From positions 37,822 through 101,821 of the forward strand of contig JANYGP010000062.1 in NCBI GenBank assembly GCA_025362315.1: DNA of 64,000 nt, read 5' to 3'. The stretch is from Polaromonas sp. (GTDB lineage Bacteria; Pseudomonadota; Gammaproteobacteria; Burkholderiales; Burkholderiaceae_C). Below the pieces are notes generated by a model. It did not search any database. It had not been told where the DNA came from and saw only the letters and a list, made by a program, of their open reading frames with translations. Below are positions 40,814-49,441 of this stretch, in pieces. How positions within the stretch are numbered: position 1 is the first letter of the stretch; each line of letters starts with the position of its first letter. The translations under genes and the position numbers were made by a program.

Positions 40814-41766
40814 TAAATTGCTACGCTTTTATGAGCTGCTTGCGCCCGATTTAATTGGGCTACAGCATCAAATGGCTGCAATATGTCAGCAGTGACATGC
40901 CTGAATTTATCACAATCCTCGCGGGGCACCAGGCGCTCTGACTCTTGCCTGACGAGCTGGCGCATCATCTCGCGGCTGGTGCATTCAGGCACGGAATCAA
41001 TGGCAGACTGCACCAGCTTTTCAAAGTATGCAATCGCTCCGCCCAGCCCCAAGTCGGTGGCCACGCTGGGGCGGCCAAAAGCAAGGTCCTGGCCCACCGG
41101 TTTGCCCAGCGTGCCCGGGTCGGCCATCACATCCCGAATGTCATCAGCCACCTGATACGCCTCACCCAACCATTCGCCCAGCGCCGCCCAAGGCTTGGGG
41201 TCAGCCCCTGCAGCCAGTGCGCCGCCCATGGTTGCAGCGACAAACAAAGCACCCGTTTTGGCGCGTTGATATGCTGTCAGTGACACGCGAGATTCACTTT
41301 CCCAGGCTTGCCCTGCGACGATGCCGAACGGCATGCCCACGCCCTTGGCCACCACGCCGAGCACGGCGGCCATGCGCTTCGGGTTCTTCTCGGCTGCCAA
41401 ACCCAGGGTTTGAAAGGCAGCAACAATTAGCGCATCGCCCGCCAGCACAGCCAGGCTCTCCCCATACGCAAAATGCACCGACGCCCGGCCCCGGCGTGTC
41501 GGCGCATCGTCAAAACAAGGCAAATCGTCATGCACCAACGACGCGCAATGCAGCAATTCAATGGCAACAGCTGCCGCATCGGCCAGCAAGGGGTCGTCGT
41601 TTCCGCAGGCACCGGCGACTGCCAGGCAAAGCTGCGGCCTGATTCGGGCCCCGCCAGGAAACACGGCATGACGCACAGCACTGGCCAGTTTGGGGGGGCA
41701 ACCCGGCTCTTCTCCCAAGGCCAAAGCAGCAGCAAGGGACTGTTCAATGTGCGTGATAACTTTCAT
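40813..41766 (-). CDS. crtE: Geranylgeranyl diphosphate synthase CrtE
   Basis: A 317-residue trans-prenyltransferase that makes GGPP for both carotenoids and the bacteriochlorophyll tail. The first Asp-rich motif is 'HDDLPCFDDA' (about 79-88) and the second 'DDIRDVMAD'. A good AAGGAG site precedes the ATG. The last 17 residues (AVAQLNRAQAAHKSVAI) are encoded by the complement of a dispersed repeat copy (40820-40866), an apparent insertion at the gene end. It is the first gene of the crtEF unit, under a promoter with PpsR boxes. Confidence 0.94.
   Translation of the reverse strand: MKVITHIEQSLAAALALGEEPGCPPKLASAVRHAVFPGGARIRPQLCLAVAGACGNDDPLLADAAAVAIELLHCASLVHDDLPCFDDAPTRRGRASVHFAYGESLAVLAGDALIVAAFQTLGLAAEKNPKRMAAVLGVVAKGVGMPFGIVAGQAWESESRVSLTAYQRAKTGALFVAATMGGALAAGADPKPWAALGEWLGEAYQVADDIRDVMADPGTLGKPVGQDLAFGRPSVATDLGLGGAIAYFEKLVQSAIDSVPECTSREMMRQLVRQESERLVPREDCDKFRHVTADILQPFDAVAQLNRAQAAHKSVAI
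40820..40866 (+). repeat. Dispersed ~48-bp repeat, copy 5, inside the crtE 3' end
   Basis: TGAGCTGCTTGCGCCCG, ATTTAAT, TGGGCTACAGC on the plus strand. Read on the minus strand it supplies the last codons and stop of crtE. The repeat probably inserted near the original stop and was captured as a new C-terminus. Confidence 0.8.
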
Positions 41767-41857
41767 GCATGACTCCTTTTATTTGAATTAGGACGATTCA
41801 ACACATCAACAATGTGTGGATAAAAAGCAGGTGTCAATTTAAATTGTCACTACTGAC

Positions 41858-41906
41858 TGTAAACTAATATAGACACTTTTCAATTGAACGTCAATTTTTC
41901 TTGACA
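41858..41906 (-). promoter_or_regulatory. crtE promoter with paired PpsR boxes
   Basis: TGTAAACTAATATAGACA (41858-41875, perfect TGT-N12-ACA) and CGTCAATTTTTCTTGACA (41889-41906, one mismatch). On the minus strand TTGACG (-35, in the distal box) lies 17 bp from TATATT (-10, in the proximal box). Unlike bchF, bchG and bchC there is a leader of about 95 bases and a ribosome site. A third weaker palindrome lies at 41832-41849. The gap to ccmA is shared, so ccm expression might also be affected. Confidence 0.75.
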
Positions 41907-42009
41907 AGCTGTTTAGACTCAGGACTCGTGCAATTTATTTTCAGGAGCTTTTTGTTCGAATGCTTCCAACCAGCGGCAAGGCTGTACGCTTTTCAAAAAA
42001 CCCCGGCCC

Positions 42010-42627
42010 ATGAATTTGCAATTTGACGAAATCAGCTGCACCAGGGGCAGTCGCCAGTTGTTTAAAAACCTGTCGGCAAACCTTGCTCCGGGTGAATTGC
42101 TGAGGGTGCGCGGAGCCAATGGCGCCGGCAAGACAAGCTTGCTGCGCATGCTGTGTGGACTGATGCAGCCAACGCAGGGACAAGTTCTGTGGCAGGACGT
42201 GCCAATTGCAAAGCAACGCGGTGAATATGGGCGAAATCTGGTTTACATCGGCCACGCTGCTGCGTTGAAAGACGAGTTGTCACCTGTTGAGAATTTGATC
42301 GATGCCTGCGTTCTGGGCGGCCGCCTCACCACCTTGCAGACGGCCATGGCTGCGCTTCAAAACGCAGGGTTGCGCGGTTTTGAAAAAACGCCGGCTCGAT
42401 ATTTGTCGCAAGGCCAGCGCAGGCGCAGTGCACTGGCGCGTCTTGATTTGTGTCAACAAGTGCCGCTGTGGATTCTGGACGAACCTTTCAACACGCTGGA
42501 CAGTGCTGCCACTGCATGGCTGACTGGCCTGATAGAAAACCATCTGCAACAGGCAGGGCTGGTGGTACTGACCAGCCACCAGGACATGGCCATCAGGACA
42601 TCCGGTCAGAAAGAGCTGGTTTTATGA
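42010..42627 (+). CDS. ccmA: Haem exporter ATP-binding protein CcmA
   Basis: A 205-residue ABC ATPase of the CcmABCD complex that releases holo-CcmE during cytochrome c maturation. Walker A 'GANGAGKTSLL' (about 36-46), signature 'LSQGQRRRSALARL' and Walker B 'LWILDEPFNTLD' are intact. It is the first gene of ccmABCDEFGHI, divergent from crtE, and overlaps ccmB by 4 bp (ATGA). Confidence 0.95.
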   Translation: MNLQFDEISCTRGSRQLFKNLSANLAPGELLRVRGANGAGKTSLLRMLCGLMQPTQGQVLWQDVPIAKQRGEYGRNLVYIGHAAALKDELSPVENLIDACVLGGRLTTLQTAMAALQNAGLRGFEKTPARYLSQGQRRRSALARLDLCQQVPLWILDEPFNTLDSAATAWLTGLIENHLQQAGLVVLTSHQDMAIRTSGQKELVL

Positions 42628-43307
42628 AGCAGCAAGCCTGGCTGTCCGGGCTGTTTACGGTGCTGCAACGGGATTTGCGTGTGGCTTTGCGACGCCGCAG
42701 CGACACATTGGCAACACTGATATTTTTTGTCATGGTGGTCAGCCTGTTTCCACTGGGTGTGGGCCCTGAACCCCAGCTGCTTCGCACCATGGCACCCGGC
42801 GTGCTGTGGGTTGCAGCCATGCTTGCAAGCATGCTGTCTCTGCCTCGCCTGTTTGCAGACGACCACAGCGACGGAACTTTGGAACAAATGCTGCTGTCTA
42901 CCCATTCTTTGGGGTTGCTGGTTATGGGCAAAACGCTGGCGCACTGGATGGTGTCCGGTTTGCCGCTTGTTGTACTTTCACCCGTGCTGGCACTGCAGTT
43001 TGATCTGTCGGCAACAGCTACCGGCGTGCTGGCATTGTCGTTGCTGCTGGGCACACCGTTGCTGAGTCTGGTGGGCTCAATTGGCGCTGCGCTGACGGTG
43101 GGTTTGCGCGGCTCCAGTGTGCTGTTGTCTTTGCTGGTGTTGCCTCTGACCATTCCGGTGCTGATTTTTGGCGCGGGCGCTGTTGAGGCGCACAACGCCG
43201 GTTTGGGTGTGGCTGGGCACTTTTCATTGCTGGGGGCTTTGCTGATTGTGGGGGTCATGTCAGCGCCCTGGGTAGCGGCTGCAGCGTTGCGGATATCCAT
43301 GGAATAA
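42624..43307 (+). CDS. ccmB: Haem exporter membrane protein CcmB
   Basis: A 227-residue six-helix permease partner of CcmA. The start is ATG 42624 because the family N-terminus begins 'LFTVLQRDLRVALRRRSDTLATLIFFVMVVSLFPL'. The open frame upstream lies in ccmA. 'LPRLFADDHSDGTLEQMLLS' is the conserved cytoplasmic loop that contacts CcmA. Confidence 0.95.
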   Translation: MKQQAWLSGLFTVLQRDLRVALRRRSDTLATLIFFVMVVSLFPLGVGPEPQLLRTMAPGVLWVAAMLASMLSLPRLFADDHSDGTLEQMLLSTHSLGLLVMGKTLAHWMVSGLPLVVLSPVLALQFDLSATATGVLALSLLLGTPLLSLVGSIGAALTVGLRGSSVLLSLLVLPLTIPVLIFGAGAVEAHNAGLGVAGHFSLLGALLIVGVMSAPWVAAAALRISME

Positions 43308-43357
43308 CAGCTTGTTGACTGAATAAGATAATCAAGATGCTTGAGGAATAAAGACAA

Positions 43358-44101
43358 GTGCCAACAAACAAGATCAACTGGTTTTATTACGCAGCGCCCC
43401 AGCGCTTTTACCCGCTGGCGGGCAAACTGATGCCCTGGTTTGCAGCTGCCGGCGTGTTATTGGGGGCGTATGGCCTTTACCTGGGCCTGTGGGTGGCACC
43501 AACCGATGCCACGCAAGGCCAGGCTTACCGGATTATTTTTGTGCACGTGCCCACTGCCTGGATGTCAATGGTGCTGTACGTTGCCATGGCCGGCTGGGCC
43601 GGGGCGGGCCTGGTTTTCAATTCGCGCTTGTCGTCGATGATGGCCTGCGCTTTGGCACCTACAGGTGCCTTGATGACGTTCTTGGCATTGTGGACAGGTG
43701 CGCTGTGGGGCAAGCCAACCTGGGGCGCATGGTGGGTGTGGGACGCGCGCCTGACGTCTGAGCTGGTCTTGCTGTTTTTGTACATCGGGTTCATGTCGCT
43801 GCACGCTTCCATAGACGATACGCGCCGGGCTGACCGCGCTGCCGGTTTGCTGGCGCTGGTGGGAGTCGTCAACGTGCCGATTATTTATTTTTCAGTCAAA
43901 TGGTGGAACACATTGCATCAGGGCGCATCGGTCAGCTTCAAGGGCACGAGCATGGCCACGCCGATGCTGATTGCCATGCTGGTCATGGCTCTGGCTTTCT
44001 GGGCTTACTGCATCGTGGTGGTACTCAAGCGCGCCAGGGTGATTATCCTGGAGCGGGAACGCCACACAGCATGGGCGCGCGCCGAATTGGGGGCCCGGTA
44101 A
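43358..44101 (+). CDS. ccmC: Haem-handling membrane protein CcmC
   Basis: A 247-residue six-helix protein that loads haem onto CcmE. The tryptophan-rich WWD domain 'WGAWWVWDARLTSELVLLFLY' and the 'VHVPTAWMSM' motif, with its haem-ligating His, are present. The GTG start has an upstream purine-rich site. Its TAA shares one base with the ccmD ATG (TAATG). Confidence 0.95.
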   Translation: MPTNKINWFYYAAPQRFYPLAGKLMPWFAAAGVLLGAYGLYLGLWVAPTDATQGQAYRIIFVHVPTAWMSMVLYVAMAGWAGAGLVFNSRLSSMMACALAPTGALMTFLALWTGALWGKPTWGAWWVWDARLTSELVLLFLYIGFMSLHASIDDTRRADRAAGLLALVGVVNVPIIYFSVKWWNTLHQGASVSFKGTSMATPMLIAMLVMALAFWAYCIVVVLKRARVIILERERHTAWARAELGAR

Positions 44102-44283
44102 TGTGGAGCAGTTTCGGTGAATTTCTGGCCATGGGCGGATACGGTTTTTACGTTTGGGGATCCCTTGGCGTCTGCGCGCTGGTTTGTATTGTTGAGCCTG
44201 TCATGCTTAACCTCAAGCGCCGTGCGCTTTTGGCTGGGGCGCAGGAACAAGGCACGCCAGACAAGGGACAATACACCACATGA
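44101..44283 (+). CDS. ccmD: Haem exporter accessory protein CcmD
   Basis: A 60-residue single-helix protein ('[22 protein letters not shown]' is the family core) needed for release of holo-CcmE. The longer open frame beginning at 43900 is inside ccmC. ATG 44101 overlaps the ccmC stop by one base. It overlaps ccmE by 4 bp. Confidence 0.93.
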   Translation: MWSSFGEFLAMGGYGFYVWGSLGVCALVCIVEPVMLNLKRRALLAGAQEQGTPDKGQYTT

Positions 44284-44747
44284 AACCACGTCACAAGCGC
44301 GCTTTGGCCATCACCTGCGGGCTTGCCGCATTGGGAGTTGCTGTTGCATTGGTGCTGAACGCTTTCAACAGCAACCTGGTGTTTTTTTTCAGTCCAACCC
44401 AGGTGTCGGCCAATGAAGCCCCCCAGGGCCGCAGCTTCCGGATTGGTGGGCTGGTGGAACAAGGCAGCATCAAGCGTGAAACTCAAGGTTTGACAACCCG
44501 CTTTGTCGTGACCGACCTGGCCAAGACAATCCCTGTCACGTATACCGGCTTGCTGCCTGACTTGTTCATGGAAGGCAAAGGCGTGGTGGCGCAGGGCAAA
44601 CTGGGGGCCGATGGTATTTTCAGGGCTGACCAGGTGCTGGCCAAGCATGATGAAAATTACATGCCTCCCGAAGCAGCCACAGCTTTGAAAAACGCAGCTG
44701 CGGGCAAGCCGCAACAAACCAGCGCGACTTTGAAACTCAATCCATGA
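44280..44747 (+). CDS. ccmE: Periplasmic haem chaperone CcmE
   Basis: A 155-residue protein with an N-terminal anchor (about 8-27) and an OB-fold. '[17 protein letters not shown]' and '[21 protein letters not shown]' are family segments. The covalent haem His is H123 in '[12 protein letters not shown]' with Y127 downstream. The Ala/Thr-rich tail is variable. Confidence 0.95.
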   Translation: MKPRHKRALAITCGLAALGVAVALVLNAFNSNLVFFFSPTQVSANEAPQGRSFRIGGLVEQGSIKRETQGLTTRFVVTDLAKTIPVTYTGLLPDLFMEGKGVVAQGKLGADGIFRADQVLAKHDENYMPPEAATALKNAAAGKPQQTSATLKLNP

Positions 44748-44760
44748 CGGACACCGCACC

Positions 44761-46803
44761 ATGATCAGTGAACTAGGCCACTTTGCACTTATCTTGGCTT
44801 TCATGATGGCCCTCATGCAAAGCGTGTTGCCGCTGATTGGCGCGCACAAGGGCAATGCCGCCTGGATGGCGCTGGCACGGCCGTCAGCGCGCGGGCAATT
44901 TGTGTTTGTGGCTTTTGCCTATGGCTGCCTGACCTATGCGTTTGTCACCAACGACTTTTCAGTTCAACTGGCAGCGCAGCATTCCAACAGCATGCTGCCC
45001 ATGATCTACAAGATTACCGCTGTGTGGGGCAACCACGAAGGCTCAATCTTGCTGTGGGCATTGATTTTGGCGGGCTGGACTTTAGCCGTGTCGATTTTCT
45101 CAAAACAACTGGACGACCGCATGATTGCGCGGGTGTTGGGCGTGATGGGCCTCATCAGCTGCGGCTTTATTCTGTTCACGTTGCTCACGTCCAACCCTTT
45201 CACACGGCTGCTGCCGGCTGCAGCAGATGGACAAGACTTGAACCCACTGTTGCAAGACCCGGGCATGATCATTCACCCGCCGATGCTCTACATGGGCTAT
45301 GTGGGTTTTGTGGTGGCGTTTGCGTTTGCCATAGCTGCGCTGCTGTCGGGCCGGCTTGACGCCGCCTGGGCGCGCTGGTCACGCCCTTGGACGACTGTGG
45401 CCTGGTGCTTTTTGACAGTGGGCATTGCGCTGGGCAGCTTTTGGGCGTACTACGAACTGGGCTGGGGCGGCTGGTGGTTTTGGGACCCGGTTGAAAACGC
45501 TTCATTCATGCCGTGGCTGGTGGGCACAGCGCTGATCCATTCGCTGGCGGTGACTGAAAAGCGCGGCGGTTTTAAGATGTGGACAGCGCTGCTGGCCATC
45601 ATGACGTTTTCGCTGTCGCTGCTGGGCACTTTCATTGTTCGTTCTGGCGTGCTGAGTTCTGTTCATGCCTTTGCCACCGACCCGGCGCGGGGCATATTTA
45701 TTCTGGGCTTTCTGGCGGTGGTGATTGGTGGCTCGCTGGCGCTGTTTGCATGGCGCGCACCGCGTGTGGGCCTGGGGGGCAGCTTTGAGCCGGTCTCGCG
45801 TGAATCAATGCTGCTGGCCAACAATGTGCTGCTGGTGGTCTCCGCTGCTGCCGTGCTGCTGGGCACACTGTACCCGCTGGTGATTGATGCATTGGGCATG
45901 GGCAAGCTGTCGGTGGGCCCACCTTATTTTGTAGCCGTGTTTGTGCCCTTGATCGCGCCGGCCCTGTTCCTGATGGGCGTAGGCCCGATGACGCGCTGGC
46001 GTCAGGCCGAGATGATGGACCTGACAAAGCGGCTGCGTTGGGCCATTGGCGTCAGCGTTGCCAGTGCGATCGTTGCGCCGCTGGTGCTGGGCAGCTGGAC
46101 GCCCATGACAGGCCTGGGCTTGCTGCTGGCTGTGTGGGTGGCCAGCAGCGCTGTGGTCAACCTGATTGACAAGGTGAAAGAGCACCGCTCGCCCAGCTGG
46201 ATGGCTCGGTTTGCCGCTTTGCCGGGGAGTTATTACGGCATGCTGCTGGCGCACTTTGGCATTGCGGTGTTCATTGTTGGCGTGACAGTGGTCAGCAGCT
46301 TTCAAAGTGAAAACGACGTGCGCATGGAGCCGGGCGAAACGGCCAGCGTGGGTGGTTACACCTTCAAGCTGGACAATGTGTTGCAGGCCAGGGGACCCAA
46401 TTACACATCTGCCAGAGCGACGCTGACGGTGACGGATGGCGACAAGGTGATTGCAACTTTAAAACCTGAGCGCCGCATCTACACCGTGCGCAGCATGCCC
46501 ATGACAGAGGTGGCGATTGACCGGGGCATCACGCGCGACTTGTATGTGGCACTTGGCGAGCCCGTCAGCGATACCGCCTGGAGCGTGCGCCTGCACCACA
46601 AACCCTTTGTCAACTGGATCTGGTTTGGCTGCGTGCTGATGGCACTTGGCGGCTTGCTGGCGGTGCTGGACAGGCGCTACCGGGCAGTGAAGGTGGCGGC
46701 CAAAAAAGTCGCGCCTGTTGTTGCGCCTGACCAAACTGGATTGGGCTCGCCTGGCTCGGCCATGCCGGTGGCCGCCAAAGTCAACATGAAGCCCCAAACC
46801 TGA
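44761..46803 (+). CDS. ccmF: Cytochrome c haem lyase subunit CcmF
   Basis: A 680-residue polytopic subunit of the apocytochrome-haem ligation complex. The WWD motif 'GWGGWWFWDPVENASFMPWL' is at about 235-254. Conserved His residues lie in 'WGNHEGSILLW' and 'IHPPMLYMGYVGF'. A periplasmic domain precedes the last helix. It is 13 bp after ccmE, and its stop overlaps the ccmG ATG (TGATG). Confidence 0.95.
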   Translation: MISELGHFALILAFMMALMQSVLPLIGAHKGNAAWMALARPSARGQFVFVAFAYGCLTYAFVTNDFSVQLAAQHSNSMLPMIYKITAVWGNHEGSILLWALILAGWTLAVSIFSKQLDDRMIARVLGVMGLISCGFILFTLLTSNPFTRLLPAAADGQDLNPLLQDPGMIIHPPMLYMGYVGFVVAFAFAIAALLSGRLDAAWARWSRPWTTVAWCFLTVGIALGSFWAYYELGWGGWWFWDPVENASFMPWLVGTALIHSLAVTEKRGGFKMWTALLAIMTFSLSLLGTFIVRSGVLSSVHAFATDPARGIFILGFLAVVIGGSLALFAWRAPRVGLGGSFEPVSRESMLLANNVLLVVSAAAVLLGTLYPLVIDALGMGKLSVGPPYFVAVFVPLIAPALFLMGVGPMTRWRQAEMMDLTKRLRWAIGVSVASAIVAPLVLGSWTPMTGLGLLLAVWVASSAVVNLIDKVKEHRSPSWMARFAALPGSYYGMLLAHFGIAVFIVGVTVVSSFQSENDVRMEPGETASVGGYTFKLDNVLQARGPNYTSARATLTVTDGDKVIATLKPERRIYTVRSMPMTEVAIDRGITRDLYVALGEPVSDTAWSVRLHHKPFVNWIWFGCVLMALGGLLAVLDRRYRAVKVAAKKVAPVVAPDQTGLGSPGSAMPVAAKVNMKPQT

Positions 46804-47342
46804 TGAACAGCACCACGGTCAAGCGGTTTTTACCGCTGGGCATTTTTGTCGTGCTGGTTGGCTTTCTGGCAATTGGCCTGACTCTTAACCCGCGTGAAGT
46901 GCCCTCCCCGCTGATCAACAAACCGCTGCCGCAGTTCAAACTGGCCGTGCTCAGTGCGCCTGACAAATCCATTGCTGCCAAAGACCTGTTGGGCCAGGTA
47001 TGGCTGCTCAATGTGTGGGCTTCGTGGTGCGTGGCTTGCCGCGTTGAACATCCGGTATTGGTCGAGCTGTCCAAGACCAATCAGGTGCCGATTTACGGCC
47101 TGAACTACAAAGACAAATCCCCTGCAGCCCTCGCCTGGCTGGGTAATTTTGGCAACCCGTACGTGGCGTCCATGGTCGATGGTGATGGCCTGGTGGGCAT
47201 TGACCTCGGGGTGTACGGTGTGCCTGAAACTTTTGTGGTCGACAAGCAGGGCTTGATCCGTTACAAACAGATTGGCCCGGTCACGCCAGAGGCACTTCGT
47301 GACACCATTTTGCCGCTGGTCAAAAAGCTCTCGGCCAGTTGA
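46803..47342 (+). CDS. ccmG: Thiol:disulfide interchange protein CcmG/DsbE
   Basis: A 179-residue membrane-anchored periplasmic thioredoxin that keeps the CxxCH cysteines of apocytochromes reduced. The active site is C76-x-x-C79 in 'VWASWCVACRVEHPVL'. 'YGLNYKDK' and the cis-Pro loop 'GVYGVPETFVVD' confirm the DsbE type. It sits between ccmF and ccmH, with no spacing to ccmH. Confidence 0.95.
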   Translation: MNSTTVKRFLPLGIFVVLVGFLAIGLTLNPREVPSPLINKPLPQFKLAVLSAPDKSIAAKDLLGQVWLLNVWASWCVACRVEHPVLVELSKTNQVPIYGLNYKDKSPAALAWLGNFGNPYVASMVDGDGLVGIDLGVYGVPETFVVDKQGLIRYKQIGPVTPEALRDTILPLVKKLSAS

Positions 47343-47807
47343 ATGTTCAAGAACCTTTTCATTGCGCTGCTGGTGTGCACCTCGCTGATGGCTCAGGCCA
47401 AAGTAGCGCCCAATATTTCATCGGACCCGGCCCTGGAGGCCCGCATGATGGTGATTGCCGAGGAGCTGCGTTGTCTGGTGTGCCAAAACGAAACCATTGC
47501 GGCGTCACATGCCGACCTGGCTGTTGATTTGAAAAACCAGATTCGCATCAAGCTGACGGAAGGCCAATCGCAAAAGCAGATTTTGAACTTCATGGTCGAG
47601 CGTTATGGCGACTTTGTGCTGTACCGCCCGCCGCTGAAAACCACGACGGTGCTGCTGTGGCTGGGGCCTTTTACGTTGCTGGCAATCGCTGCGGTGATGC
47701 TGGTGCTAAATGTGCGGCGACGCAGGCGCAGTGCCCAGTCAGAGGCATTGAGTGAAGCTGACTCCGCCAAAGCGCAAGCGATGTTGGCTGAGCCTGCTCA
47801 ACTTTAA
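47343..47807 (+). CDS. ccmH: Apocytochrome thiol-reductase CcmH
   Basis: A 154-residue short form (CcmL/CycL type). A signal peptide is followed by 'AEELRCLVCQNETIAAS' with C44 and C47, 'YGDFVLYRPPL' and one C-terminal helix (about 103-121). Haem-ligation function is split between this gene and ccmI. A 164-bp gap with an intergenic repeat separates it from ccmI. Confidence 0.94.
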   Translation: MFKNLFIALLVCTSLMAQAKVAPNISSDPALEARMMVIAEELRCLVCQNETIAASHADLAVDLKNQIRIKLTEGQSQKQILNFMVERYGDFVLYRPPLKTTTVLLWLGPFTLLAIAAVMLVLNVRRRRRSAQSEALSEADSAKAQAMLAEPAQL

Positions 47808-47835
47808 AGATGTTCTTGATCCAGGTGCCTGTTAC

Positions 47836-47948
47836 GCCTTCCCCTTCCGGGGGAAGGCGGGATGGGGGCACGCGCGATACAAAGACTGGCTCTGTGCTTG
47901 CCCCCACCCTAAAATCAATCTTTCTTCCCCCGCAAGGGGAGAGAGATA
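47836..47948. repeat. Composite palindromic intergenic element between ccmH and ccmI
   Basis: Three nested inverted repeats: CCTTCCCC with GGGGGAAGG (47837-47857), GATGGGGGCA with TTGCCCCCACCC flanking a 40-base loop, and CCCC-GCAA-GGGG (about 47927-47938). It is C/G-tract-rich, unlike its neighbours. It looks like a mobile palindromic repeat and could attenuate transcription into ccmI. Confidence 0.65.
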
Positions 47949-47971
47949 AAACCTAGCCAACCAACAAACAA

Positions 47972-49231
47972 ATGATCGCTTTCTGGATTTCCGCCACCTT
48001 GCTTTTGGTGTTGGCTCTTGCACTCGTGCTGCCCCCCCTGCTCAGGTCAAAAAGCAGCGTAGACAAAACTGCCGGCAGCGCCGCCCAGGCCAACCTGTCT
48101 GTCCTGCGCAGCCAGATCACGCAACTTGATGCTGACTTTGCAGCAGGCAACATCAATGCTGACCAACTGGCACTGGCCAGAAGCGACATTGAACGCCGCG
48201 CCCTGGAGGAAGAAAGCGCGCCAGAAGCCACTGTTGCCCCAGCCAGATCAAAACGCACAGCATGGGCGCTGGGCTTGGTCATGCCTTTGATGGCTTTGGG
48301 TATTTACGGCTTTTTAGGCAATGTCCAGGCGCTGGATCCGGCTAACCTGCAGGCCAAAGCCGACACTGAGCCCACACCCGAGCAACTGGAAGCCATGGTC
48401 AGCGCCTTTGCGGCCCGACTGGAAGCCGTACCCGCCAGCCAGGCACCTGACCCCAAAGCCTGGGAAATGCTGGCCCGGTCTTATGCCGCGATGCAGAAGT
48501 TTCCCGAGGCCAACAAGGCTTACCGGCGCGCCGTTGAGCTCAACCCCGGCAACGCCCAGATCATGGCCGACCATGCCGACGTGCTGGCCATGCTGCAAGG
48601 CCAGCGCATGGCCGGCGAGCCCACCATTTTGTTTGAACGCGCGCTGTTGCTGGACCCCAACAATATCAAGGCCCTGGCACTGGCTGGCAGCGCCGCGTTT
48701 GAGAAAAAAGACTTTGCCAAAGCTGCCCAGTTGTGGACCCAAGCACAGGGCCTGGCACCACCGGGCAGTGACTTTGCCAAAGGCCTGGCCAGCAGTGTTG
48801 AAGAAGCCCGAGCCGCATCCGGCCAGGCTGGAACGTCCCAAGTAGCTTCCAGGTCAGCACCCACACCTGCCCCAGCACAGGCTGGTATTGAGGGCATTGT
48901 CAATATTTCAGCCGATTTGAAAGGCAAAGTTGCGCCGGATGACACTGTTTTTATCTTTGCCCGGGCAGCACCATCACCTAACAGTCCGCGCATGCCGCTG
49001 GCCATTTTGAAGCGCAAAGCCAGTGAGCTGCCAATCACCTTCACGCTCGACGACAGCTCGGCCATGGCTGATGAACTCAAACTTTCAAAATTTGAACGGG
49101 TGGTGGTGGGTGCCAGGGTTTCCAGGTCAGGCAATGCCATGCCGCAAAGCGGGGACCTGGTTGGGCAAAGTGCACCTGTCAAATCAGGCGCCGGGAAGCT
49201 GAGTTTAATGATTGACAGTGTGCAGCCTTGA
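47972..49231 (+). CDS. ccmI: Cytochrome c biogenesis TPR protein CcmI
   Basis: A 419-residue protein with two N-terminal helices (about 1-20 and 92-110) around a coiled-coil-like cytoplasmic loop. TPR repeats follow, about 125-240 ('AWEMLARSYAAMQKFPEANKAYRRAVELNPGNAQIMADHADVLA'). The C-terminal periplasmic domain has 'DTVFIFARA' and 'VVVGARVSRSGNAMPQSGDLVG'. It binds apocytochromes for ligation. It is last in the ccm run. Confidence 0.93.
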   Translation: MIAFWISATLLLVLALALVLPPLLRSKSSVDKTAGSAAQANLSVLRSQITQLDADFAAGNINADQLALARSDIERRALEEESAPEATVAPARSKRTAWALGLVMPLMALGIYGFLGNVQALDPANLQAKADTEPTPEQLEAMVSAFAARLEAVPASQAPDPKAWEMLARSYAAMQKFPEANKAYRRAVELNPGNAQIMADHADVLAMLQGQRMAGEPTILFERALLLDPNNIKALALAGSAAFEKKDFAKAAQLWTQAQGLAPPGSDFAKGLASSVEEARAASGQAGTSQVASRSAPTPAPAQAGIEGIVNISADLKGKVAPDDTVFIFARAAPSPNSPRMPLAILKRKASELPITFTLDDSSAMADELKLSKFERVVVGARVSRSGNAMPQSGDLVGQSAPVKSGAGKLSLMIDSVQP

Positions 49232-49241
49232 AGTACATCAG

Positions 49242-49293
49242 TTTGCTTCGGTTTTAGTAGCTGCTCACGCCCATTTTATTTGGTCTAAAGGCC
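49242..49293 (+). repeat. Dispersed ~48-bp repeat, copy 6
   Basis: GTAGCTGCTCACGCCC, AT-rich spacer, TTGGTCTAAAGGCC. It lies 10 bp after the ccmI stop in the 210-bp gap between convergent ccmI and the efflux adaptor. I see nothing else in the gap. Confidence 0.75.
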
Positions 49294-49441
49294 TATTAGG
49301 CTTTACAAACACACCTGTACAGGACAAAAACCGCGTCATCCCTGGCAATAGAGCAAATCCGGTTCGGTGCCAGCGTTACTTGCAGGTCTAAAACCGAACT
49401 GGATTTCCGCTTTCACGAAAATGACAGGCCTTGAGTCTGGA

